Below, one piece after another: positions 47,301-56,010 of a stretch of 64,000 nt of DNA; within the stretch, counting starts at the first letter, position 1, and each line of letters begins with the position of its first letter. A program made the position numbers and the translations under genes. The DNA lies in contig JAECYW010000006.1 in assembly GCA_023014335.1 (NCBI GenBank), positions 372,001-436,000 on the forward strand. Reading direction: 5' to 3'. The DNA is from Galerina marginata (taxonomy: Eukaryota; Basidiomycota; Agaricomycetes; Agaricales; Galerinaceae). The notes under the pieces are model-generated. The model had not been told where the DNA came from, ran no database searches, and saw nothing but the letters and a program-made list of their open reading frames with translations.

Positions 47301-47531
47301 CCCCCAACTACTTGTATTTTCTTCGGATGGCAGATGTTTTGACAGGGAATATTTAGAGCTCGAAACGCGGGAACGCGGAGATTGGGAGAGCGGTGATATA
47401 GGGGTGGAATCCTTCGTTTTCTGCCTCTTAAATACTGACAGACCATTGTAATTCCGCCCAGGCGATGGTACACGACCGGAATCTTCCCTTTTTCGCTTTT
47501 CTCCTCGACAAGTCTTTGTGGGGGATGACAT
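41316..47531 (-). CDS. Giant 1,925-aa protein with Ulp1/C48-type protease domain, nine exons
   Basis: Exons: 47256-47531, 46647-47201, 46532-46594, 46364-46480, 46133-46309, 45993-46079, 45721-45934, 42765-45667 and 41316-42701; introns 51-63 bp, 5,778 bp in phase. Residues 1-280 are Ser/Pro-rich with SPHSYSPRSRPDNY repeats. Exons 2-5 each open with a leucine-rich motif (LYELIALLDG, LNELINLLDG, LKKFLSWLDG, LNEIISLLEK). The eighth exon opens with a C48-type cysteine protease: His in HFFAVHMDHE (near 600) and the Cys box NGKDCGPVAF (near 655), as in SUMO/ubiquitin-like proteases. It continues with a long unrecognised region (GLWRMEFLEESFAKAGFKAG; RRTHVLYRSSYNLVYEAVR). The C-terminus is basic, then Glu-rich. 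Without the last 63-bp intron the protein would stop at 42747 (1,469 aa); the spliced form is preferred because the downstream frame is open back to the acceptor and has no ATG. It could be the transposase of the unit, but no catalytic triad is assigned. Confidence 0.7.
46740..47110 (-). repeat. 60-bp coding minisatellite in the giant gene
   Basis: About five to six units of 60 bp, each coding for 20 residues of the SPHSYSPRSRPDNY type. Two adjacent units (46861-46920 and 46921-46980) are identical, so the array has expanded or been homogenised recently. Outer units are diverged. Confidence 0.9.
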
Positions 47532-47589
47532 GCATTCGAAGACATGAATTGGAAGACAGAAGGTGGTTAGAGAGCGTTATAGAAGGTGA

Positions 47590-48449
47590 TTAGAGAGCGT
47601 TATGTAAAACCGCCTGTTGTTTATTTGTTGCGGCCCCTGCATCCCCGCTGCTAAATCTTGTCGTGACCTGTCCTACCCCTTTTTTGAGAACCATATCTCC
47701 ACCCTGAAAATCGCCGACAGAAAACATCACCGCCCAAACATCCTTAGCGTCCCTTGAGTCCCTGTGCGGTCCGCTTCTTCGATTGACAATAACTCCTAAT
47801 GTCGTGTGAAGCGAAGGGTTGATCGCAAAAATTGCCTCCACGTGTGCAGAATTGGCGATCATTTTCTCCCGGAGACTCTCCATTTTAGCGTGGCAGTCAG
47901 GATGGACAGTCTTGATCAAATAGTTCATACACCGGGAAAGCGGCGATAATTTTTTTAGTAGTGCGGTCCCCTGAACGAACTTGTTACATCCGCCGACGAG
48001 GGACGATGTAGGCATTGACGTTTCCTTCTGCGTGTTTTTTTAAAGACTGTTTTCAAGGAGAGTATGAAATATAAATTTAACGTGTGATTTAACGTGTGCC
48101 CAACCTGGTGGTTTGAATGTGATAAATATACACAACTTTTGAGAGGTACCCACGCCGGATCCCAATTAGGCCATTCCGTATCGATGTACTCTCCAGCAGT
48201 GTGGTCGGCTTCAGGAGAAAGCAGGCCCTGAGACGTGTATTCAAGAACCGATGACAGGATCTGTTTCTAGGGTGATCGAATTAGTCGGATCATCGACTAA
48301 AATGGTGATCTGCTCACTTGAAGTTCGGTTGATATTATTGATCGGAATATAACAGCTTGTGTAACTCCATCTGAGTCGATAACGAAAGTATCTTCCGATC
48401 GATCAGTGAATGGCTCAGTCATGGCTGTTCGAATTATTTTCATCGGCAT
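47590..48449 (-). CDS. TET/JBP-like 2OG-Fe(II) dioxygenase, 228 aa, three exons
   Basis: Exons 48318-48449, 48150-48266 and 47590-48027; introns of 51 and 122 bp, all phase 0; start at the ATG 48449 (MPMKIIRTAMTEPF). The last exon holds LGVIVNRRSGPHRDSRDAKD, with the HxD iron ligands as H-R-D, then VWAVMFSVGDFQGGDMVLKK and a TTRFSSGD strand. That order matches the fungal TET/JBP dioxygenases, which oxidise 5-methylcytosine or thymine bases in DNA. A His in AVLHNAL stands about 51 residues after the first ligand, a fitting distance for the distal iron His. The protein ends three residues later, so the Arg that binds 2-oxoglutarate is missing, or lies in an exon I did not find. It shares the strand of the giant gene and lies 58 bp upstream of it. 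Base-oxidation activity is therefore uncertain. Confidence 0.55.
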
Positions 48450-48706
48450 GGAGCGTCTAACTAAGCCAAAAAAAATCACTTTTATAAACTTTGTTAATAT
48501 TTCTTGAAAATGGTGTCTTGAACCTCATCGTCGAATTTTCTCGACATGAGGGGCAAGGTAGAGAAACTTCACGCCGAAATATTTCATTTGAAACAACAAA
48601 TTTTAATCACGTGACTAAACGCCGTAAATTAGTAAGTTCGCTTCTCTGCAATATCGTCAACATCCTTGTTCTTGCTTCCACCCATCACCACTTGACCCTA
48701 CTAGAA
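48450..48706. promoter_or_regulatory. Divergent intergenic promoter region
   Basis: 257 bp separate the start codons of the leftward TET/JBP-like gene and the rightward 710-aa gene. It contains a perfect E-box CACGTG at 48608-48613 and a run of A opposite T-rich sequence near 48466-48480. The giant gene is probably transcribed separately from the 58-bp gap or co-transcribed. Promoter function is inferred from position. Confidence 0.5.
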
Positions 48707-51322
48707 ATGAGCGCCTCTGTTATCCCTGATTTCAAGTGGGACCTTCAACGTCCTGCGGAGGACTCTTATTCCGAGGAGTTGGAAGCTTTGGCCTCAGATC
48801 AACATCGTCTGGAGGGAGGGTTTCTCGTCCCTTTCTCTCTGGAAACCTCGAAGGACGATCCTGACGAACCCACTGTGCCAATCGGGAATATTCCTGTCAA
48901 TCACCTGAAACTTTTCCTGGCCAAAAAGACAGTCTTGGCTCTTGTTCATAAATCCCGTGTCCCTCTGGGCTTGGTTGGGGAATGTCTCGTCCGTCTGGAG
49001 GATTATCTCCTCTACTACGACTCTATCATCGAGAAGTTGATCGAGAAAGACTTCGACGTTTTGGAGAGGTGGTGGAACGTCGAATTGAACTACGAAGAAC
49101 TCCAGCATTCCCCCGGCGGCGTCATGAGGAATTCGGGACCCCTCACCGAAGCGAGCCTTCTCTTTGAATGCCGCGCCGAGTGGAATTTGCCCGACGTGTA
49201 CAAACTTCCCAATGTAGCTCTCTCGGAAGATGAGGATATCATCGCAGGCATGGTTGAAAGTACTGCGTACTGGATTGAAAGGGAGGCACTTCGCAATCCC
49301 ATCGGTGAGTCGACAATTTTGCAATTATTCGGTCATGACTTCACTTTTTATTCTTAGCCAACGAAAACGACAATGAACAAGAGGAAGGGGAAGAATTGGA
49401 GTCCCAGAAACCCGTTGACAGTGGCAAAGGGGAAATCGGAGGTTCTGTCCCCGACGGCGGCGAAATGACGTCCGGCGGTTCTGTCCCCGACGGTGGAGAA
49501 GCGACAATCGGCGGTTCTGTCCCCGACGGCGGAGAAGCGACTATCGGCAATTCTGTCCCCGCCGGCGGAGAAGAGTCAATCGGCGATTCTGTCCCCGACG
49601 ATGCAACGACGGAAGTCGTTGAAACGACAGGTAAACAGAGCTGAATTGACACCTGAAATATTCTAACTGTTACTTAAGGTCCTGCTCTAAGAAAACGGCC
49701 GACAAGAGCACTGACGCAGAAAGGACAGGAATCCCAGGTGGAGAAAAGTCAGTGCTAAATTTTAAACACATAGAGTCGTCATCTCATTTGATTCAAAGGA
49801 AAAAACAAGTCGACTAAGGCCGCGTCGAATAAAAAGACCACCGCGGAGAAGAGAGCGGAAATCAAGGACTCTAGTTCGGCGAAAAGGTCACGGACAAAAA
49901 AGAACACGGAGAATAAGAAGGGAAATAAGGATGTTAGTCGAAAGTACGGCCCCAAGAAGATCATTGAGGGAATTTTAACGAAAGGTGAAGATGAGTTTAA
50001 ACCTTCTGGATCTCACAAGGCTCTCGTCGACTTTTATCCGAGTCTTCGTGAGGTTCATGACAAGGTCTTCCGCTAAATACCGGCCTACATGTTCTCCATC
50101 TTCACTTCATTTCGTCCGTTATAAAGTAAACAAAAATCTGATCTTAGTGTGTCTATGAAATAGATATTGAACCTGCCGAACATGACAAGATACAAGGACT
50201 CGACGAAGACACAGGTTAGTAAAACGACCAATATTTTTATACACTAAAATCCAAGGTCATTCATTCTAGTCAAAATACGCTCTTTTAAAGGGAAATTTAC
50301 GTCCAGAAGCTCTGGGTATCCGAGGGTTATACAAACTACGTACAGCAAGCAGGATAGATACATACTTAACAGGCCTACGGTACGATCAAAGCACTCCCCC
50401 GAAATTATAACATCAGACGCAGAGCACGACGATGAGGACAAGGACAAGGACGACGAAGAGGACGAGGACATCAACAGTATTGATAGTTTCTTGAGAACGC
50501 TTCCCAGACTTGGTATGAAGGCTTATTCTCTCGTCTCGAAGGGTTACTGAAATATTTCTCCTCGAGAAGACCTTTCTACACCGCCTTCTAGTAAATGCGA
50601 CTCAAACGGGAATGGGGGCTACGAGAAAAAGGCGACAAATACTCAGAAAGGTGGACCTTCAGGCCTAAAAACGACCGCAGAAAGAACGACCAAGGCACCC
50701 TCGGGTTCACCAAGGGCGGAATACAAGAGAAGGAGGACCAACTCTATTGAAGACGCCTCCTCCGATGATTTTGACATAGACAAACCCATAGTCGTTCGCT
50801 TAGGCCCCTACCCAGACAAGAAAACTAAAGCTCCACCAAAAAAGAAGAAGAAAACACACAACATAGAGCAGGAAGACGGTAAAATATTAGAGAAGGGGAC
50901 TATAGATCGAAGCCGTGTCATCCTCAACAACCTCGGAGCAGACCTTCGATCTCTGCACCGCCATTTGACAGACAAGAGGAAGGTTCGTTTTCGACGGTAT
51001 ACGTTTGACGTTAAATGGTGGTTTCATACCCTTCTTTCAGACTCGAGAAAGCGAAGAACCCTTCGTACGCTGGATAGCGCAACTGAAGCTCGAAATCGAA
51101 AAACTCAGTGATTCGGAGGTATTTGATTTGATTTCAAAAAATGTAAGTTTATCTCGTCGTTTTTTTGGTAAAGAATCGTCTAAAATAGAAATCATCTAGA
51201 GAAGTCAAATCAGCTTGATTACGAAGATAATCGTTCCACGTGTAAAGGGTGCTACGAGTGATAAAGACGTAGTGGATCCCTTGGCGCATAGCTTCATGGA
51301 GTTAGTCCTACCCTTCAGGTAG
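48707..51322 (+). CDS. Unknown 710-aa charged protein with VPDGGE repeats, nine exons
   Basis: Exons: 48707-49304, 49358-49630, 49679-49747, 49799-50064, 50148-50214, 50270-50512, 50567-50982, 51041-51118 and 51200-51322; introns 48-83 bp, in phase. The start is the ATG 48707 (MSASVIPDFKWDLQRP). Residues 1-200 are folded-looking, with acidic and aromatic helices (LEDYLLYYDSIIEKLIEKDF; ECRAEWNLPDVYKLPNVAL). Residues about 225-290 hold tandem SVPDGGE(A/M)TxGG units. The rest is Lys/Glu-rich and probably disordered, with several nuclear-signal-like clusters (RKRPTR, PPKKKKKT). Near the end comes a leucine-rich helical part (RWIAQLKLEIEKLSDSE). No family recognised. It lies between the dioxygenase and the BAH-PHD gene, so a chromatin scaffold role is possible but only guessed. 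Confidence 0.6.
49430..49610 (+). repeat. Coding repeat GSVPDGGE (about 36-42 bp period)
   Basis: Five units of TCTGTCCCCGACGGCGG(C/A)GA type in a row within exon 2 of the 710-aa gene. They differ mostly at the ends of units, indicating replication slippage followed by drift. Confidence 0.85.
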
Positions 51323-51610
51323 GGCACACCCCTTTTTTCGTCAGGAAAATTCTGCTAAACATTCACCAGAAATTATTTTACTACTTCGTCCGACGCCGCC
51401 ACGTCGTCACGTTAGATCAGGACCCTTTATGTAAAATTTAATTGACGTAATTCGTTTCATGAACTTGACAATGAAACCGCCGCATATTCGAGACCCGATT
51501 TATATAAAATAGCCTCGTCCTTTTAGAAATCTAATAGTCATCCCGTCATATAAATAGCTGGGGACCTCCTTATTTTTTTATAACCAAAAACACCGCATAA
51601 TTCCCCATCA

Positions 51611-52970
51611 ATGGAGTTCAAATCGTTACTCGACTCCGATGAGTTCCAGAAGTACTTCTCAAGGTCGAGTACAATGAAAAGTGAGCCAACACCCTATCTA
51701 TAGTCCGTCTCTATGTTCACGATTTCTCAGTTTACCAAAACGACGGCGATGCCTGCCTTGAAATATCCGTCGGAGATTCGTGAGTCGAATTTATTTAAAG
51801 GAACGCATAGTTAAATAATTTCCTATCCAGCGTCTTTGTAAAGCCTTCGAAAGAGGTTTACAATAAAACAAAGCTTTGGAAGGAACGTAAAGAAATTCAA
51901 GGAAATCTGTACTGGCAGGGTGAAGTATTAAAACTGGGTCTGAAAAGGGAGTGTGAGGAAATAGATTCTGAGGATGAGGAGGGCGGTCTTAATCTTCCAG
52001 AGGTATTTTTATTGACTTCTTACGTATTTTTTTATTTATTGACAAGGCTTTCAAGGCAGTTATCATCATTCAGTGGTACTATACCTACTACGACGTCGCA
52101 GAAAGTTTCAATGAGGCTTTAAAGTTGTTGTATGTCCATTATATATATCTAATGTAGACTTTCTAATCGAATTCATTACGGCCAGGGATAAGTGGAAAGT
52201 AGGCCATTTGGAAAGGATACAGAGCAATCACCGCCAAATATTACTTCCAGATTGCATTTCCGGTAAGTTTGTTGTTTTTTTCTCTCTCTTAAATTCTGGC
52301 TTACTCTGTGAATCAATAGACATTGCGTATCCAAAGTACTTCAAGGACACCACCGTATCCATGCCCCTTATGGAAGCGGAGGACTATTTTATACGAGAAG
52401 GAAGGCTTCAATTTAAGGGCGACGAAATCTCTTTCCGCGTGAGTGGTTTTTTTCTGGGAATATATATATACAATATGATATCTAAAAACACCGGTTCAGA
52501 GAAAAGAGATATTGTGCTACGACGGCTGCCTGAAGAACGGAGTTTATGACCCCTCTGACTCTAAATGCGAGCTGAGGTGGTGTGATTCATGTAAAAGGTG
52601 GTTTCACTACTCGTGTCTCAAAACGGAAGACGCTGCTCTCTGTGTAGCGGGAAAAAATCAAGGGTACATCGTCGAGGAAGGCGATGGAATTTTTCATAGG
52701 CTCATTTCTAGTCCTGTGAGAAGGGTATCTAGGGGACATGATGCTCCTCTCAGCTTGGAATTGCTCCAGACGCATCTGATCAAGGTCTGGAATGATTCGG
52801 GGTCTGAAGACCTGGATTACGAGGTAGAAGTTCTTGATGGAATTCGAGAAAAAAATATTTTCGGTGGAGAAGTACCTGAAGATTGGGAGAATAGGTTGCA
52901 GGAAAGTCTTGATGCTATGGGGGATTCAGAGTGGGTGGAGTGCCGTGTCTGTGCATCTTTTCTGATTTAG
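51611..52970 (+). CDS. BAH-PHD chromatin-reader protein, 346 aa, seven exons
   Basis: Exons 51611-51680, 51731-51779, 51831-52002, 52047-52129, 52186-52262, 52320-52438 and 52500-52970; introns 44-61 bp; 1,041 bp in phase. Residues about 30-165 fit a bromo-adjacent-homology (BAH) domain: ISVGDSVFVKPSK, LYWQGEVLKLGLK, AVIIIQWYYTYYDVAES and SNHRQILLPDCISDI. Next comes a PHD-type zinc finger with the pattern C-x3-C, then WCDSCKRWFHYSC (C-x2-C-x4-H-x2-C). A further Cys pair, ECRVCASF, is at the very end. BAH and PHD modules bind nucleosomes and methylated histone tails, so a nuclear reader or targeting role is likely. The frame is intact. It follows the 710-aa gene on the same strand after 289 bp. 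Confidence 0.75.
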
Positions 52971-53043
52971 TTGAATTTCCTCACTTGAATTGAATGTGAA
53001 ATTGAACTATGAATATTTTTGAATGGTTATTTGTGGGTTCAGT

Positions 53044-53580
53044 CATCTAGATGTCAGTGGGATGGAGCAGTGATTTAAATTCCCGACAGGCGGTGAAATA
53101 CATCTCCGACATGCGGACATTTACATCTCCGACGGGCGGACATTTACGTCCCCGACAGGCGGTGATGTACCTTCCCGCCTGGCGGTGATATCAATCCCCG
53201 GCAGGTGGTGAAATACATCCCCGCCATGCTGTCAAATACATCCCGGCCTGGCGGTGACTTAAACCCCCGACAGGCGGTGGAAAACAACTCCGACGGGCGG
53301 ATATTTACATTCCCGACGGGCGGTGATATCAATCCCCGACAGGGGGTGAAATACATCCCCGACAGACGGACATTTACATACGGACATTTACATCCCCAAC
53401 AGACGGACATTTACATCACCGCCTGTCGGGAAATCAATCCCCGACAGGCGGTGACATTAATCCCCGACAGGCGATGACATAAATACCCGATTGACAGGTG
53501 GTGATATACGTTCCCGACAGGCGGTGATTTAAATCCCCAACAGGCGGTGATATACATCCCCGACAGGCTTCCGAACCCAT
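53044..53580. repeat. Right repeat cluster of the 12.7-kb unit
   Basis: About 20 irregular units of 22-30 bp, with core CCCCGACAGGCGGTGA and variants CTCCGACATGCGG, CCCGCCTGGCGG. The core CCGACAGGCGG is nearly its own reverse complement, and at about 53417 it is present in the opposite orientation. The A/T-rich spacers between cores (TTTACAT, ATATCAAT) vary. The cluster starts 73 bp after the BAH-PHD stop. Confidence 0.8.
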
Positions 53581-53611
53581 GGCTTCCGAACCTATTTCTT
53601 AGGTACCAACT

Positions 53612-54230
53612 TTGAACGAAAGGTTAAATGTTCTGAGAAAAGCTTCAAACACAACTATTTCTGCTCTTGTCGCCTCAATTTCCGAACTGTCAACCTGCCT
53701 ACCGCAGGATTACCTTCGAGAATCGGCAGCTCTGGACCGTGCAATATTTCTTCGAAGCTCCTTGGTGTGCTGGGCTGTCACTCAAGGAAAGATAGTACCT
53801 CGTGCAATGCAGCTCCGCTCGATTCTTGCCGACCAACGCGGCCGGGACAGTTTGATTTCCGCGGGAACTGGAAGTGGTAAAAATTTACCAAGCGCTCTCT
53901 GTACCTTGCTCGACGACCCAGCCAATAAAAAGCTTACCATCGTCAGATCTCCTCTTAAGCGACTGCAGAAAATCCAAGCGAACGAATTCTCGACACGTTT
54001 TGGACTTCGTGCCGTTGCTATCAATGAAGACACCCCTCGGGACTCCACTTGGTGGCCCGTAAGTCATCGGTTCATAAAGCTTTACGCACGCATATACCCA
54101 TATTTCGACAGGAAAACATCTTCTCCTCTAAATGCGGCGTTTAAATGCACGTACAGGTCCTCATTGTCACCGTTGAACATATTTTCCGAACACCCGAGGG
54201 ACATTTCCCTCGAATGGCCTTTTACTAGGG
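53612..54230 (+). pseudogene. RecQ-like helicase N-terminal fragment
   Basis: VPRAMQLRSILADQRGRDSL is followed by the Walker A box SAGTGSGKNLPSAL, in which the usual Thr after GSGK is Asn. Then come LTIVRSPLKRLQKIQANEF and AINEDTPRDSTWW. After a frame change LIVTVEHIFRTPEGHFPRMAF follows. These are the motifs of the RecQ/DEAD-type helicases common in mushroom repeats. The fragment stops before motif II, so it cannot be active. Confidence 0.7.
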
Positions 54231-54370
54231 ATGGGTAGGAATAGGACTAGGGAGAGGTAGGGATAAGTAGGGATTAGACTAGGAAGGGGTAGGGATAGGT
54301 AGGGATTGCTGTGGAGAGGGGTAGGTATAGGTAGGTATAGGTGTGGAGAGGGGTGGGGTTGGGTAGGGCT
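54231..54370 (+). repeat. GGTAGG-rich simple repeat
   Basis: Irregular reiteration of AGGGGTAGG/GATAGGTAGGG words. It immediately follows the helicase fragment. Confidence 0.85.
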
Positions 54371-54478
54371 GGGATGGGATGAATGATTTGGGATTGGTTA
54401 AGAACAACATCGGAGAGAAATACAGTCACTGAAATCCATGTGGTTCTAAGAGCCACGGAAATGGAGGATGCAATCCTT

Positions 54479-54690
54479 TCACGTGAGGTTCTTGGAGCCG
54501 CATGCCAATCCACTCTAACAGCCGCGCCAATATGATATTGCGGTGAGTGACTATCATATTGGCGCGGCTCTTAGAGCCTCACGTGACTATCATATTGGTG
54601 AGCCTCATGTAAAGGATTGCAGTAAGTGACTATCATATTTGCGCGCAACCCTTCATGTGAGGCTCTCACTCACCATCTGGTCTGCATGTT
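54479..54690. repeat. Palindrome with repeated ATCATATTGGCGCG units
   Basis: The arms 54521-54537 and 54552-54568 are perfectly complementary over 17 bp (GCCGCGCCAATATGATA) around a 14-base loop, with outer arms near TCACGTGAGG and CCTCACGTGA. Two further partial copies of the right arm follow, to about 54670. It looks like a small cruciform-forming element with extra partial copies. Confidence 0.75.
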
Positions 54691-54692
54691 AT

Positions 54693-54788
54693 GTACCTGT
54701 GTGTTACTGCGTGTTACCTGCGTGTTACCTGCGTGTTACCTGCGTGTTACCTGCGTGTTACCTGCGTGTTACTTCCGTGTCACTCGCA
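54693..54788 (+). repeat. 11-bp minisatellite GCGTGTTACCT, copy B
   Basis: About eight units, ending with the same variant (CGTGTCACTCGC) as the array at 32042. Confidence 0.85.
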
Positions 54789-55674
54789 GTTTTTGAGTTT
54801 TAGCCCCACGCACGTGAGGCGGAAACCGTTTATGTAACGCTCGAAATGAACATGCAAGGGAATCGGTTCGCTTCCACACTAGGCGCAAAAGCACCTTTTG
54901 AGTAGCGAAAAAAGTGTTTCTCAACCACTCGAAAATTATGACTTTGTGGGTAACCTAAAATTGTGTGGCCATCGATAACTTATGAGTTAATTTTATAATA
55001 ATTTTTACGGGTGGACTCTCCCGAAGAACCAATCGAAATACATTGACCGGTTAAATCTAGACTTATCTATCCCAGCCTGGCACTTAGTTTATGTGGACTC
55101 TTCGGGGTCCGTTAAATTTTCTGGTGTTTTTGTCTCCTCTGTTTTCGAAAAACCATTTTAAAAATTCAATTTAGGAATTTTCAATTTCCTGGGGGAAAAA
55201 CCAATCGGCAACTTTTTGTTCACTCATTGACAGCATCCCTAATTTTTCTATTCTTTCTCGGAGAAATAACAAGCACTTTCAAATTGGCCATAAATTGACA
55301 CACGCTATTTGAAATTAAGAAAGCCTTTTCCAAAAACCTAAAAGACGATGGCCAAATTCAGACATTACTGTATATTTTCGGAGGTCAGACCGGAAATACA
55401 AGAATTGACGTGTTCGGAGTCGAAGGAAGAGATAACAGATACTGCCCATGTACCCAGCGAGTACGTGTCCTTACTTGTCGTCTGCATGACCGGGCCGTGA
55501 TGATCAAGATAGGGAACACCGCTGTGCGAATGCTTTAGCGATCTCTCACCGCCCGACCGACCTTATTACGCTGCCATTTTTCTCCGATGAGACAAGAAAT
55601 TAATATATTATAGTTGGTTGAATTAAATGGGAGTGGTGCTTCGACCGCTAAGCCTTCTATCGAACAAGTATGAC
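54789..55674. other. Intergenic, no gene seen
   Basis: AT-rich with no long frame, RNA gene or repeat that I can support. Confidence 0.4.
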
Positions 55675-56010
55675 TGACGCTCGTCGTGCGTCAGGCTATA
55701 TTTAATGACTGACCATCGAGGGCTTTCGCCCCTCAACTATTCAAGGCTAATCCGCCCTCTGTCTCAACTCACTGGCTGCGTCCTGCGATCCTTTAAGTTA
55801 ATTTTTTTTAGAAAAAACATTTTCTTTCTACTCCTTGCCATTCATGGTGCTCCTGGACGAATTGGGAGCGTAGTCGCATCTCACATGGGGCGCGAGTGGG
55901 TCCATTTGACCAGAATTTTCCTCCATGTGTGTCGTGCACGAATTTGCACTTACCAACTTCCTCCTGGGCCGTTAACAATTTGGCCACCCATACCACCTCA
56001 TTTTTCCATC
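55675..56010 (+). repeat. Dispersed repeat, copy B (other copy at 8715)
   Basis: Starts with the palindrome CTGACGCTCGTCGTGCGTCAG, then shares with 8715-9120 the blocks CCCCTCAACTATTCAA, GCTCCTGGACGAATTG and CCATACCAC-like words in the same order. Confidence 0.65.

Larger units (their letters stand above)
40870..53580. mobile_element. Putative chromatin-gene mobile unit (about 12.7 kb)
   Basis: Four intact-looking genes (giant Ulp1-domain protein, TET/JBP-like dioxygenase, charged VPDGGE-repeat protein, BAH-PHD protein) are enclosed by two clusters of the same near-palindromic motif, and dead transposon pieces lie outside on both sides. Arrays of short repeats just inside the ends are a usual feature of large DNA transposons, where they bind the transposase. 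I found no terminal inverted repeat or target duplication, and no transposase of a known class, so the claim that this is one element is an inference. Confidence 0.45.

Noticed and set aside
53044..53575. CRISPR-like look of the evenly repeated units
   Set aside because: Repeats are only about 11-16 bp and degenerate, spacers are short and similar to each other, and the genome is eukaryotic.
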